Below are positions 9,493 to 18,895 of a stretch of DNA of 64,000 bases, in pieces. The first letter of the stretch is position 1. Each line of letters starts with the position of its first letter. The position numbers and the translations under genes are program-made. The notes beneath the pieces are model-generated. The model worked only from the letters and a program-made list of their open reading frames with translations, ran no database searches and was not told the DNA's origin. The stretch covers positions 1 through 64,000 of the forward strand of contig NZ_CABVPL010000013.1 of NCBI RefSeq assembly GCF_902499045.1, read 5' to 3'. The DNA is from Burkholderia latens (GTDB lineage Bacteria > Pseudomonadota > Gammaproteobacteria > Burkholderiales > Burkholderiaceae).

Positions 9493-11003
9493 GAGCGGCC
9501 TCCCGCGATCAGGTGGTACACGTGTTCCTCCGAGGCGTCGGCGCCGGACAGTTCGGCGACCTTGCGGCGATCGCGCAGCACCGCGATGCGGTGGCTCACG
9601 CGCACGACTTCACTGATTTCAGACGAAATGAACAGGATCGCGAGCCCCTGCGCGCACAGCGCGAGCACGCGCTCCATGATGTCGAACTTCGCGGCGACGT
9701 CGATGCCGCGCGTCGGTTCGTCGAGGATCAACAGTTTCGGTTCCGTCGCGAGCCAGCGCGCGAGCAGCACCTTCTGCTGGTTGCCGCCCGACAGCAGCCC
9801 GATCGGCTGTTCCGCGTCGCGCGCCTTGATGCCGAGCCGCGCGATGTAGGTGTCGGCGAGCTCGCGCTGGCGCGCGCGGCTGATCAGCCGCCACCAGCCG
9901 CGCCGCGCCTGCAGCGCGAGAACGATGTTCTCGCGGATCGACAGCGCGGCGACGATCCCCTCCTTCTTGCGATCCTCCGGGCAATACGCGATGCCGTTGC
10001 GCACCGCGTCGTGCGGCGACGAAAGCCGCTTGCGCGCGCCGTCGATCTCGATCGCGCCGGTGTCGTTGCGCTCGGCCGCGAACGCGAGCCGCGCGGTTTC
10101 GGTGCGCCCCGAGCCGAGCAGCCCGGCCAGCCCGACGATTTCGCCGGGCCGCACGTCGAGGTCGAGCGGGCTCATCATCCCGCGCCGGCCGACCTGCTGC
10201 ATCGACAGGAACGGCGCGGCCGCGCCGGCATCGGGCGACACCGCGGCCGCGCCTGCCCGCAGCGTGCCCGACATCGGTTCGCGGCCGGTCATCTTCGCGA
10301 CGAGCATGTCGACCGGCAGGTCGCGCGCGAGGTATTCGCCTTCGCGCTCGCCGTTGCGCATCACGGTGATCCGGTCGGATACCGCATACGTCTGTTCGAG
10401 GAAGTGCGTGACGAACAGGATCGCGATGCCCGACGCCTTCAGCCGGCGCAGCACGTCGAAGAGCCGCGCGACTTCGCCGTCGTCGAGGCTCGACGTCGGC
10501 TCGTCGAGAATCAGCACGCGCGCGTCGACCGACACGGCCCGCGCGATCGCGACCATCTGCTGCACCGCGATCGGATACGAATCGAGCGAGCGCGTGACGT
10601 CGAGCGACAGGTCGAGTTCGGCGAGCGCGTCGCGCGAGCGCGCATGGATCGTCTTCCAGTCGATCGCGCCGCGCCGCATCGGCTGCCGGCCCGCGAAGAT
10701 GTTCTCCGCGACCGACAGGTTCGCGCACAGGTTCACTTCCTGGTACAGCGTCTGGATGCCGGCCGCCTCGGCCTCGCGCGGCGCGGCGAAATTCACCGGC
10801 GCGCCGCCGACGCGAATCTCGCCCGCGTCGTGCGCATGCACGCCGGTGAGCACGTTGATCAGCGTCGACTTGCCGGCGCCGTTCTGGCCCATCAGCGCAT
10901 GGATTTCGCCGGGAAACAGCCGGAAGTTCACGTGCTGCAGCGCACGGACACCCGGAAACGCCTTGTCGATGCCGGTCATCTCGACCACCGGCGAATTCGT
11001 CAT
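9489..11003 (-). CDS. ytfR: Sugar ABC transporter ATP-binding protein, YtfR type
   Basis: The 504-residue protein is a tandem ATPase of the RbsA/MglA class. The N-terminal half has Walker A GQNGAGKST and Walker B ILDEPTSSLD. Its signature motif is degenerate (AVQQMVAIARA), as is usual in YtfR. The C-terminal half has a diverged P-loop (GLLGSGRTE), a canonical signature (LSGGNQQKVLLARWL) and Walker B ILDEPTRGID. It energises the two adjacent permeases. It follows the binding-protein gene after a 70-bp gap and overlaps the next gene by 4 bp. Confidence 0.92.
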   Translation of the reverse strand: MTNSPVVEMTGIDKAFPGVRALQHVNFRLFPGEIHALMGQNGAGKSTLINVLTGVHAHDAGEIRVGGAPVNFAAPREAEAAGIQTLYQEVNLCANLSVAENIFAGRQPMRRGAIDWKTIHARSRDALAELDLSLDVTRSLDSYPIAVQQMVAIARAVSVDARVLILDEPTSSLDDGEVARLFDVLRRLKASGIAILFVTHFLEQTYAVSDRITVMRNGEREGEYLARDLPVDMLVAKMTGREPMSGTLRAGAAAVSPDAGAAAPFLSMQQVGRRGMMSPLDLDVRPGEIVGLAGLLGSGRTETARLAFAAERNDTGAIEIDGARKRLSSPHDAVRNGIAYCPEDRKKEGIVAALSIRENIVLALQARRGWWRLISRARQRELADTYIARLGIKARDAEQPIGLLSGGNQQKVLLARWLATEPKLLILDEPTRGIDVAAKFDIMERVLALCAQGLAILFISSEISEVVRVSHRIAVLRDRRKVAELSGADASEEHVYHLIAGGRS

Positions 11004-11073
11004 GGATCGCCCTCGATTCGATGGAGTTGGCGGACGGCGGCCGTTGCGCCGCCGCCCGCGCCGTCGGCGGTGC

Positions 11074-12036
11074 TCAGTACTTGCGGGTCGGCAGCACCTG
11101 CGCCGCGACGTTCATCGGGAACACCGTCTCGTTCGTGACGATCCGCTTCGGCAGCTGCTTGCCGGCGACCACGTCCTTCACGGCCGTCATCAGCTGCGGG
11201 CCGAGCAGCGGGCTGCATTCGACGTCGACGTTGATCTTGCCGGCCACCATCGCCTGGAAGCCGCCCTTCGTCGCATCGAACGACACGACGCTCACGTCCT
11301 TGCCGGGCTTGATGCCGGCCTCCTCCATCGCCTGGATCGCGCCGAGCGCCATGTCGTCGTTGTGCGCGTAGACGACGTTGATCTGCTTGCCGTAGGTCTT
11401 CGCGAACGCTTCCATCACCTGCTTGCCGCCGGCGAGCGTGAAGTCGCCGCTTTGCGACGCGATCACCTTGAACTTCGGATTGTTCTTGATCACTTCGAGC
11501 AGGCCCGCGCGGCGATCGTTGGCCGGCGCGGAGCCGACCGTGCCCTGCAGCTCGACGATGTTGATCGGGCCCGCGTCGTTCTTGTAGCGCTCTTCCAGCC
11601 AGTGGCCGGCGCGCCGCCCTTCCTCGAGGAAGTCGGAGCCGATCATCGTTACATACAGCGACGGATCCTTCACGTCGACGCCGCGGTCGGTCAGGATCAC
11701 CGGAATATGCGCCGCCTTCGCTTCGTTCAGCACCGGCTCCCAGCCCGACTCGACCACCGGCGAGAACGCGATCACGTCGGCCTTCTGCGCGATGAACGAG
11801 CGAATCGCGCGAATCTGGTTCTCCTGCTTCTGCTGCGCATCCGAGAATTTCAGGTTGATGCCGGCGTCCTTCGCCGCGCTCTTCACCGACACGGTGTTCG
11901 CCGTGCGCCACGCGCTTTCCGCGCCGACCTGCGAGAACCCGAGCGTGATCGGCTTTTGCTGCGCGTGCGCGCCGGTGGCCAGCACCGTCGCCGCCGCGAC
12001 GATCGCGCCGGCCGCCAGCTTCCTGATGAATGTCAT
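11074..12036 (-). CDS. ytfQ: Periplasmic sugar-binding protein, YtfQ type
   Basis: The 320-residue periplasmic binding protein of the LacI-like fold has a signal peptide (residues 1-25, ending GAHAQ). The mature start QKPITLGFSQVGAESAWRTA is typical of YtfQ, the galactofuranose-binding protein. A strong ribosome site (GGAGACG) precedes the ATG at 12036. It is the first gene of the four-gene import operon. There is no linked sugar kinase or catabolic gene, so the physiological substrate (galactofuranose or galactose-like) is inferred from homology. Confidence 0.92.
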   Translation of the reverse strand: MTFIRKLAAGAIVAAATVLATGAHAQQKPITLGFSQVGAESAWRTANTVSVKSAAKDAGINLKFSDAQQKQENQIRAIRSFIAQKADVIAFSPVVESGWEPVLNEAKAAHIPVILTDRGVDVKDPSLYVTMIGSDFLEEGRRAGHWLEERYKNDAGPINIVELQGTVGSAPANDRRAGLLEVIKNNPKFKVIASQSGDFTLAGGKQVMEAFAKTYGKQINVVYAHNDDMALGAIQAMEEAGIKPGKDVSVVSFDATKGGFQAMVAGKINVDVECSPLLGPQLMTAVKDVVAGKQLPKRIVTNETVFPMNVAAQVLPTRKY

Positions 12037-12484
12037 GGTTCGTCTCCGATGGTGTCGTTGTATGCCGCGGCGCCGGCCTGGCGCGATGCCGGGCTGTGCT
12101 GTTGTGGTTCTGCATGGCGCGGACGCGGGTCGGGGTGCTGCAGGCGCGCGCTTGCGGCCGGCCAGATACCTACCCCCGGATCAGTCTAGGAACAAGTCCG
12201 ATAACCTTCCAATGAAATCTTGGATTGAAACGATATCGGTATCGGCATACGTATAAACACCTAAGTGCGAGCGCACGGCGCTCGTCGTGCGGTGCGGGCC
12301 GTGTCGGCCGGCGTTCGGCGCGGTTGGTCATCAAGGCCATCGCCGGCGCACGAATCTTGCTGCCGCGTCGCCAGCCCCGCTCGCGCATCGCGCGCGGACC
12401 GTCACCAAGGAGAACAACGATGCCTGCCGTGCGTGAACACTGCGTCCGCCCCATCCGTGTCCCGGCCGACTGGTGCGCCGCAGC
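12037..12484. other. Divergent promoter region between ytfQ and topoisomerase IB gene
   Basis: This 448-bp stretch holds no credible gene. The part at 12195-12260 is less GC-rich and carries a palindrome (listed separately), which is where the ytfQ promoter is most likely. The remainder (12265-12484) is GC-rich leader of the topoisomerase gene. Confidence 0.55.
12231..12244. promoter_or_regulatory. Imperfect palindrome, candidate operator of the ytfQ operon
   Basis: CGATATCGGTATCG matches its own reverse complement at 12 of 14 positions and lies about 195 bp upstream of the ytfQ ATG, in the least GC-rich part of the gap. Sugar ABC operons of this type are often controlled by LacI- or GntR-type proteins, but no regulator gene is adjacent. 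Functional assignment is a guess from position and symmetry. Confidence 0.35.
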
Positions 12485-13549
12485 ATGAAGAAACGCGCGT
12501 CCGTTACGGCGCCTGCGAACGCGTGCGCCGTCGCCCCGCCGCTGCGCCATGTCGACGACCGGCGCCCCGGCTACACGCGCCGCCGGCTGCGCAACGGCTT
12601 CGCGTATTACACGCAGGACGGTGTGCGGATCCGCGATGCCGACGAAATCGCCCGCATCAACGCGCTCGCGATCCCGCCCGCGTACACCGACGTATGGATC
12701 TGCATGGACCCGCGCGGCCATTTGCAGGCGACCGGCCGCGACGCGCGCGGGCGCAAGCAGTATCGCTATCACCCGCTGTGGCGCGAGACGCGCGACGCGA
12801 ACAAGTATGCGCGGATGGCGGCATTCGCGCGGGCGCTGCCGCGCATCCGCGCGCGCGTCGCGCGCGACCTCGCGCTGCCCGGGATGCCGCGCGACAAGAT
12901 CGTCGCGACGATCGTCCGGTTGCTCGACACGACGCTTGCGCGGATCGGCAACGCCGAGTACGCGCGCGAAAACGCGTCGTACGGGCTGACGACGCTGCGC
13001 AAGCGCCACGTGACGATCCGCCCGGGGCAGGTGCGGCTGCGCTTCACCGGCAAGAGCGGGATCGAACACGACGTGACCGTCGACGATCCGCGCGTCGGCC
13101 GCATCGTGCGGCGTTGCGCGGAGTTGCCCGGGCACGAGCTGTTCCAGTATGTCGACGACGACGGCACGCGCCATTCGGTCGGGTCGTCCGACGTCAACGA
13201 CTATCTGCGCGACGCGGCGGGCGCGGAATTCACCGCGAAGGATTACCGCACGTGGGCGGGCAGCGTGCAGGCGCTCGCGCTATTGAGGCGGATCCCCCAT
13301 CAGGGCGTCACGCATGCGCGCAAGCAGATCGTCGAAACGGTGCGGACCGTCGCCGACATCTTGCGCAACACGCCGGCGGTGTGCCGGCGCTGCTATATCC
13401 ATCCGGTAGTGCTCGATGCGTTCGAGGCCGGGGAGCTCGACACGCTGGAGGTCGTCCGCAAGCCGAGAGGGTTGCGCGCGGATGAGGCGGCGTTCGTGGC
13501 GCTGCTGGAGCAGGTGGCGCGGCGGGATCGGCGGCGCGCGCGTCGATGA
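12485..13549 (+). CDS. DNA topoisomerase IB (bacterial/poxvirus type)
   Basis: The 354-residue protein has the bacterial topoisomerase IB layout. An N-terminal DNA-clamp domain carries YTRRRLRNGFAYYTQDG and IPPAYTDVWIC. The catalytic core has the active-site basic residues (RLRFTGKSG, the KDYRTWAGS segment). The nucleophilic Tyr lies in CRRCYIHPVVL near residue 305. It relaxes supercoils through a 3'-phosphotyrosyl intermediate. I chose the ATG at 12485; an in-frame GTG at 12473 is an alternative. It is a single-gene unit, divergent from the sugar importer. It is common on Burkholderia secondary replicons and not part of the essential topoisomerase set. Confidence 0.9.
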   Translation: MKKRASVTAPANACAVAPPLRHVDDRRPGYTRRRLRNGFAYYTQDGVRIRDADEIARINALAIPPAYTDVWICMDPRGHLQATGRDARGRKQYRYHPLWRETRDANKYARMAAFARALPRIRARVARDLALPGMPRDKIVATIVRLLDTTLARIGNAEYARENASYGLTTLRKRHVTIRPGQVRLRFTGKSGIEHDVTVDDPRVGRIVRRCAELPGHELFQYVDDDGTRHSVGSSDVNDYLRDAAGAEFTAKDYRTWAGSVQALALLRRIPHQGVTHARKQIVETVRTVADILRNTPAVCRRCYIHPVVLDAFEAGELDTLEVVRKPRGLRADEAAFVALLEQVARRDRRRARR

Positions 13550-13654
13550 TCCGCCGCCGCGGGCGCACGCCTATCGATGTTCAACGCGCGCGCGCCGGTT
13601 CTCGTACTCGTTCGCGGCCCGGCAACGCCGCGTTTTCGCCGCGCCGCGGCGCGC

Positions 13655-13963
13655 TCAACCGGGATTGCGCTCGATCAGAAACCGCTCGCGACGGCCGCCC
13701 TTGATCCAGCGCGGCTCGCGCCCGCGGCCGCTCCAGGTCGCGCCGGTCTTCGGGTCGCGATAGCGGGGCGCCGATCCACTGTTGCGCGGCGTCGTTCTCG
13801 GCGCGCCACCGTGGCGGCCGAAGATCTGGCCGGCCGTCAGGCCGTATTCCGCGATACGCGTGCGAATCTCCTGAATGACGGCGTCGAGTTCGGCGAGCCG
13901 GGCTTCCTCGACGCGCTTCATCAATTCATCGGCTTGCGCCTTCAATTCGCGATAACCGGACAT
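13655..13963 (-). CDS. H-NS family nucleoid-associated protein
   Basis: The 102-residue protein has an N-terminal coiled-coil oligomerisation half (MSGYRELKAQADELMKRVEE onward). The C-terminal DNA-binding half has the beta-proteobacterial H-NS signature YRDPKTGATWSGRGREPRW. The start at 13963 has a strong ribosome site (GGAGG) and gives the usual small Burkholderia H-NS length; the same frame is open for 32 more codons upstream without coding character. H-NS silences AT-rich DNA. Several paralogues are usual in Burkholderia. Confidence 0.9.
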   Translation of the reverse strand: MSGYRELKAQADELMKRVEEARLAELDAVIQEIRTRIAEYGLTAGQIFGRHGGAPRTTPRNSGSAPRYRDPKTGATWSGRGREPRWIKGGRRERFLIERNPG

Positions 13964-14080
13964 GCGATTCCTCCACATTGACATGGCGTGATAAAAGACC
14001 GAATGGACGCGGGATTGCCACGATGCAATCCGCTTGAAGGCCGTGAGTCGAACGTCCATTCGGGAAAACCGGAAAGCCGA

Positions 14081-14314
14081 TCACGCGCGGCCCGGCGCGT
14101 TTTCTGCGCGAAATTCACACACCAGTTCGCCACTGGCTGCGAGTTCATCGATTTGAACCGGCGTCAACGCGACAATCGATGCCGCAATTTCGTCGGAAAT
14201 ACCCAATTGCCGCCTGCCTTGCTCGTAATCGATGCGCAATATGCGCTGCGCGAGTACGAGATACGCGCGATTGAATTCCGCGATTGCATCGAAGATGTCG
14301 CCCTGCCCGGTCAT
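14081..14314 (-). CDS. Orphan FlhD-like transcriptional regulator
   Basis: The 77-residue protein aligns by eye with FlhD over nearly its full length: an N-terminal helix with FNRAYLVLAQRILR (FlhD: INLSYLLLAQRL), LGISDEIAASIVALTPVQ (FlhD: LGINEEMANTLGALTLPQ) and the end ELAASGELVCEFR (FlhD: LAETNQLVCHFR). FlhD works with FlhC as the master activator of flagellar genes. No flhC or flagellar gene is nearby, so this is a stand-alone paralogue that may modulate FlhDC or another partner. It has a clear ribosome site (AGGAGC) before the ATG at 14314. It lies next to the H-NS gene, which it may also complement functionally. Family call fairly sure; role unknown. Confidence 0.75.
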   Translation of the reverse strand: MTGQGDIFDAIAEFNRAYLVLAQRILRIDYEQGRRQLGISDEIAASIVALTPVQIDELAASGELVCEFRAENAPGRA

Positions 14315-14671
14315 GATTGCTCCTGATCCGACGGCGCCGTGCCCGCCGCGAGCGCGGCGCCGTCACAGGCCGTCCGGTAATGGATGCCTGAATCTATGTC
14401 ATGCAATCGCCGTCGTGCCGACAATTCCTTGATGGCATCCGACATTTTCGAATTCGTCGCTTGCCATTCGCGATTCGCAATTCGCCGCTGTCGGATTCAG
14501 CCTAGATTCGGTCACTATCCGGACCGGGAACGCCCATACGATTTTCGGACGGCGCGCGAATCCATGAGCGCGAGCGGCCCGGCACCGGTGAACGATGATT
14601 GCGTTACGCGCACCGCCGCCCTCCCTCGGCATCGTCGATGCCGGATCCTGAACGGATGGAATCCGAAAATC
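14315..14671. other. Divergent promoter region between the FlhD-like gene and galU
   Basis: This 357-bp gap has no convincing small gene. The open frame that reaches galU continues upstream here but lacks conserved sequence, so it is leader. The promoters of both neighbouring genes must lie here; no strong box stands out. Confidence 0.5.
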
Positions 14672-15556
14672 ATGTTGAAAGTGACGAAAGCCGTATTTCC
14701 GGTCGCCGGTCTCGGCACGCGATTTCTGCCGGCGACCAAAGCCAGTCCGAAAGAAATGCTGCCGGTCGTGGACAAGCCGCTGATTCAATACGCGGTCGAA
14801 GAAGCGATCAACGCGGGCATCACCGAAATGATCTTCGTGACGGGCCGCAGCAAGCGCGCGATCGAAGACCACTTCGACAAGTCCTACGAGATCGAAGCCG
14901 AGCTCGAAGCGCGCGGCAAGGAAAAGCTGCTGTCGCTGGTGCGCGGCATCAAACCGAGCCACGTGGACTGCTTCTACGTGCGGCAGGCCGAAGCGCTGGG
15001 ACTCGGGCACGCGGTGCTGTGCGCGGAGAAACTGGTCGGCGACCAGCCGTTCGCGGTGATCCTCGCCGACGATCTGCTCGACGGCCCGACGCCCGTGCTG
15101 CGCCAGATGATCGACGTGTTCGACCACTATCACGCGTCGGTGATCGGCGTCGAGGAGATTGCACCCGACGCATCGAAGTCGTACGGCGTGATCGACGGCA
15201 AGCGCTGGGAAGACAACCTGTTCAAGCTGTCCGGCATCGTCGAGAAGCCGGAGCCGGCGAACGCGCCGTCGAATTTCGGCGTAGTCGGCCGCTACGTGCT
15301 GAAACCGAAGGTGTTCGAGCATCTGCGCGCGCTGCGGCCCGGTGCGGGCGGCGAACTGCAGCTGACCGATGCGATCCAGTCGCTGCTGTCGGACGAGCAA
15401 GTGCTCGCCCATCGCTACGACGGCACGCGCTTCGATTGTGGCAGCAAGCTCGGGTATCTGAAGGCGACGGTCGAGTTCGCGTTGCGGCACCCGGAAGTGG
15501 CCGCGGATTTCGAAAGCTATCTGGCCACGCGCATGTCGGCGCTGCTGGCTGCCTGA
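14672..15556 (+). CDS. galU: UTP-glucose-1-phosphate uridylyltransferase
   Basis: The 294-residue enzyme makes UDP-glucose from UTP and glucose 1-phosphate. It carries the nucleotidyl-transferase signature [20 protein letters not shown], the [13 protein letters not shown] segment and the C-terminal [13 protein letters not shown] motif typical of GalU. The start at 14672 matches the conserved [14 protein letters not shown]-terminus. It opens the plus-strand half of the exopolysaccharide locus, where it would supply UDP-glucose and, after epimerisation, UDP-galactose. A housekeeping galU probably exists elsewhere (inference). Confidence 0.95.
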   Translation: MLKVTKAVFPVAGLGTRFLPATKASPKEMLPVVDKPLIQYAVEEAINAGITEMIFVTGRSKRAIEDHFDKSYEIEAELEARGKEKLLSLVRGIKPSHVDCFYVRQAEALGLGHAVLCAEKLVGDQPFAVILADDLLDGPTPVLRQMIDVFDHYHASVIGVEEIAPDASKSYGVIDGKRWEDNLFKLSGIVEKPEPANAPSNFGVVGRYVLKPKVFEHLRALRPGAGGELQLTDAIQSLLSDEQVLAHRYDGTRFDCGSKLGYLKATVEFALRHPEVAADFESYLATRMSALLAA

Positions 15557-15560
15557 GCGG

Positions 15561-16169
15561 ATGGGCGTCGCGTACCCGGTCGTGTGGACGGCAGTCAGCG
15601 ATCTCGGCGACGCGGCGATGACGTTGCCGCTCGCATTTTGGTGCATCGGCTGGCTCGCGTGGTCCACGGCCGGGCGGCGGCAGGCAGCGTCGTGGGCGCT
15701 GATGCTCGCGGCCGGCATGGCGCTGGTCGGCATCACGAAGGTACTGTACGCCGGCTGCGGGATCCAGATCCGTGCGATCGATTTCCGCGTGATCAGCGGA
15801 CACACGATGCTCGCGTCGGCGGTCTGGCCGATGACGTGTGTGCTGGCGCTGAGCGGCGGCGCCCAGCTGCGGGCGAGCATGCCGTTGCTGGCCGGGCTCG
15901 CACTTGGTGCGCTGATCGGCGTCGCGCGCGTGTTCGACGATGCGCATACGCCGTCGGAAGTCGTCGCAGGTTGGGTCGTGGGTGCGGCGGTCGCGCTGGC
16001 GTTCGCGTGGCGGCATGGCGCGCCGCGTGTCGATGCACGGTATCACGCGCTCGTTGCCGGGTCGCTGCTGGTCGTGTCGGCCGCCGCCTACGGCCGGCAT
16101 GCGCCCATTCAGGCGGCGATCGAGTCGTATTCGCCGTTTTTGTGCGGGCGGTTCGCGCCGCAGCCGTGA
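15561..16169 (+). CDS. PAP2-family membrane phosphatase
   Basis: The 202-residue protein has about five to six hydrophobic segments and a PAP2-type active site: the SGHTMLAS motif in the middle and a later ARVFDDAHTPSEVVAG motif, whose His corresponds to the catalytic nucleophile. The first motif (KVLYAGCGI) is diverged. It starts 4 bp after galU and is probably co-transcribed. In a polysaccharide locus the likely substrate is undecaprenyl pyrophosphate released by the polymerase, which it would recycle to the monophosphate; this is inferred from context. Confidence 0.8.
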   Translation: MGVAYPVVWTAVSDLGDAAMTLPLAFWCIGWLAWSTAGRRQAASWALMLAAGMALVGITKVLYAGCGIQIRAIDFRVISGHTMLASAVWPMTCVLALSGGAQLRASMPLLAGLALGALIGVARVFDDAHTPSEVVAGWVVGAAVALAFAWRHGAPRVDARYHALVAGSLLVVSAAAYGRHAPIQAAIESYSPFLCGRFAPQP

Positions 16170-16454
16170 CGATCGAGCCGGAACGTCCTGCGCGCCTTCG
16201 CGCCGCCGATCTCGCCGGAAAAGGACAGAATGCCGGCCGGATCGGACATCGCGCGCCGCGCAAGCGCACGACCGCCTATGCTTGACCGCCGGAATCGCTT
16301 CGTCCCGAACGACGCACGCGCATTCCGCGTGCGAACCGGCGCGCAAGCCAGCCCTGCCCGGCAGGCGTCTTGCCCCGTGTCGCACGGCATCCCGCCGCGC
16401 GGCGCCGAAACGTCCGGCACGCGGCGAATCCGGAGTCTCCGATCGGGCTCACGC

Positions 16455-17648
16455 ATGTCGACCTTGCTCTTCTCAGCCAGCGTACTGTTTTTCTCGCTCA
16501 ACGCGTTCAGCGTACGGGCAACCTTCGCCGCATATTTCCTGCTCTGCGCACTCGCTTTTCTCCGCGCGCCGACGCTGATGAACCGGCAGCGACATCTGTT
16601 TCCCGTCTGCACATACTGGGTGATCAGCACCTGCCTCGCGTTCATCCTGTCCGCGTTCGGCGACTTCTACGTGAACTTCTTCATCAAGTTCGTACTGATC
16701 CAGACGTATATCGCGCTGAGCTACTGGATGTTCGCCGGCGGCGTGCTCACGCGCGAATCGCTCGATACCGCATGCAAGACGCTCATCTACGTTCACGCCG
16801 CGTTCTTCACGTTCCAGCTCGTGTACTACCTCGGCACCGGCACCTTCATCGACTTCGACAGCTACGTGCGTGAAGCCGATTCCGAAGCGCTCTATGCGAC
16901 CAAGGCGCTGACCGACAGCCTGATCTCGATCCGCGCGCTTGGGTTGTATTCCGAACCGTCGTTCTACGCGATGACGGTCGTCCCGAGTTCGGTGATCCTG
17001 CTGCTGTCGCAGCGGCGCATCACGCTTGCGCCCGTCATCGGGTTCGCCACCGCGCTGCTCAGCTTCTCGGTCGCGTCGATGGCCGTCTGCGCGGTACTCG
17101 GCGCGCTGCACCTGCTGTCGGCGCACGGCCGGCTGCGCACCCGGATCGCCGTCGTCGTGGTCGCGCTCGCGTGCGCGCCGTGGCTCTACACCGTGTACGA
17201 CCAGCGGGTGAACCAGTCAGTCGACTACGATGCGCTCGGCAGCCGGACGCTCGTGCTGACCGAACTGACCGAGCGCGATGCCGTCGCGGGCGTGTTCGGC
17301 GGCGGCCTGTTCTGGGACGAGCGCAACAACGTCGGAAAAACCCACTTGCGCGGCTACCAGGTACGCGACAGCTCGTTCTATATCTATCTCGTGTTCGCGG
17401 CGGGCGCCGCCGGCTTCGTCGTGTTCTTCGGGACGCTTGCAATGCTGTTCCGGCGCAAGGGCCGGCGCAAATATTTGCTGTACCTGCTGCCGATCCTGCT
17501 GTTCAAGTACCACGTCCTCTATGGCATGCTCTGGCTCACGATCCTGCTGTTCGTCGTGCTGGCCGACCAGGACGCGCCGAACCGGCGAACGGCCGCCCGT
17601 CGAATGCCGGACGTTTCCGGCGGCAAGCCGCTCGCGCACCTCACATGA
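16455..17648 (+). CDS. Candidate exopolysaccharide polymerase (Wzy-like)
   Basis: The 397-residue protein has roughly ten hydrophobic segments. A large periplasmic loop (YDALGSRTLVLTELTERDAV to GYQVRDSSFYIYLVF) resembles the Wzy/WaaL class, including the G-x-G-x-F and Asp-Ser-Ser pattern before the next membrane segment. Sequence of polymerases is poorly conserved, so the call leans on topology and on position: next to galU, downstream of a PAP2 phosphatase and within a Wzx/Wza/Wzc locus that has no other polymerase candidate. The open frame extends 75 codons upstream but that part is hydrophilic and Arg-rich, so I start at the ATG at 16455. Its stop overlaps the next gene by 4 bp. Confidence 0.75.
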   Translation: MSTLLFSASVLFFSLNAFSVRATFAAYFLLCALAFLRAPTLMNRQRHLFPVCTYWVISTCLAFILSAFGDFYVNFFIKFVLIQTYIALSYWMFAGGVLTRESLDTACKTLIYVHAAFFTFQLVYYLGTGTFIDFDSYVREADSEALYATKALTDSLISIRALGLYSEPSFYAMTVVPSSVILLLSQRRITLAPVIGFATALLSFSVASMAVCAVLGALHLLSAHGRLRTRIAVVVVALACAPWLYTVYDQRVNQSVDYDALGSRTLVLTELTERDAVAGVFGGGLFWDERNNVGKTHLRGYQVRDSSFYIYLVFAAGAAGFVVFFGTLAMLFRRKGRRKYLLYLLPILLFKYHVLYGMLWLTILLFVVLADQDAPNRRTAARRMPDVSGGKPLAHLT

Positions 17649-18838
17649 CATCACTCCGACATGCGGCAACGTTGCGCGCGATAAAGCGGTCGCTGATCGC
17701 GTTGCTGTGCGCGAGCTGCACGGCGACGGCACAACCCGTACCGGCACCGCCCGGCGACGTGATCGCGCACAGCCGGGCCGCCACGCGCGTATATCTGGGC
17801 TCGCCGTCGCTGGCCGTGCTGCCGAACGGCGACTATGTGGCGAGCTTCGACACGTTCGGCGCCGCGGCGGCGCAAAACCGCGTGTCCGTCTTCACGTCGC
17901 ACGACAAGGGCGCAACGTGGTCCAGGCTCGGCGACGTGCCGGACCAGTACTGGTCGTCGCTGTTCGTGCTGAACGGCGCGCTGTACCTGATGGGCACCAA
18001 TCGCTCGATGGGCACGCCGTCGATCCGCCGGTCCGATGACGGCGGCGTAACGTGGACCACGCCGGTCGATGCATCGACCGGGCTGTTCCAGTATCCGGGA
18101 CGCTTCATCACGGGGCCGGTGCCGGTGCTCGTCGAACGCGGGCGCGTGTGGCGCGCATACGAAAGCGTGGAAGACGGCGACCTGCGTGCGCTGGTGATGT
18201 CCGCGCCGGTCGATCGCGACCTGCTCGATACCCGCAACTGGCGCGTGTCCGCGCACCTGCCGTCGGACAAGCGCTGGCTCGACGGCAGGTTCCAGTCGTG
18301 GGAAGAAGGCAACGTGGTCGGCAGGCAGGACGCGGGGCCCGCCGTCATGCTGCGCGTAAACACCGTGAACGGCCCCGAAAAGGCCGCGCTGGTGGCCACC
18401 GGCAACGACGGGCGGACGCTGTCGTTCGACCCGGCACGCGATTTCGTCGACCTGCCCGGCGGCGGAAAGAAGTTCACGATTCGCTTCGATCCGGCGTCGA
18501 GGCAGTACTGGACGATCACGAACGCGGTGCCGAAGCGTGTCGGCAGGATGAACCTCGAGCGCATGCGCAACACGCTGGTGCTGCTGTCGTCGCCGGATCT
18601 GCGCGAGTGGACCGCGCGGCGCGTGCTGCTGCAGCATGCCGACGCGAAACGGCACGGCTTCCAGTACGTCGACTGGCAATTCGACGGCAACGACCTCATC
18701 GCCGTGCTGCGCGTCGCGTTCGACGACCCGGACGGCGGTGCGGCAAGCCAGCACGATTCGAATTTCATCACGTTCCTGCGCGTGCGCCGGTTCCGGCAGG
18801 ACGCGATGTCCCGCGCGCTGACGCAAAGCCTGCAGTAG
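17645..18838 (+). CDS. Secreted sialidase-like beta-propeller protein
   Basis: The 397-residue protein has an N-terminal signal peptide (ending about CTATAQ) and two perfect Asp-box motifs, SHDKGATW and SDDGGVTW, marking a BNR/sialidase-type six-bladed propeller. The early segment LGSPSLAVLPNGDYVASF resembles the region around the first catalytic Arg of sialidases, but I cannot identify a full sialidase catalytic triad. The gene is coupled to the candidate polymerase gene (ATGA). In a locus predicted to make a Kdo-containing polymer, a sialidase-fold enzyme could cleave or trim the polymer, because Kdo, like sialic acid, is a 2-keto sugar acid. That is inference; a binding or structural role is also possible. 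Confidence 0.8.
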   Translation: MTSLRHAATLRAIKRSLIALLCASCTATAQPVPAPPGDVIAHSRAATRVYLGSPSLAVLPNGDYVASFDTFGAAAAQNRVSVFTSHDKGATWSRLGDVPDQYWSSLFVLNGALYLMGTNRSMGTPSIRRSDDGGVTWTTPVDASTGLFQYPGRFITGPVPVLVERGRVWRAYESVEDGDLRALVMSAPVDRDLLDTRNWRVSAHLPSDKRWLDGRFQSWEEGNVVGRQDAGPAVMLRVNTVNGPEKAALVATGNDGRTLSFDPARDFVDLPGGGKKFTIRFDPASRQYWTITNAVPKRVGRMNLERMRNTLVLLSSPDLREWTARRVLLQHADAKRHGFQYVDWQFDGNDLIAVLRVAFDDPDGGAASQHDSNFITFLRVRRFRQDAMSRALTQSLQ

Positions 18839-18895
18839 CGCGCGTCGCCACCGGCGGCGGCCGCGCGCAGCGCACGTTTCGGCGGATGCCTTCGC

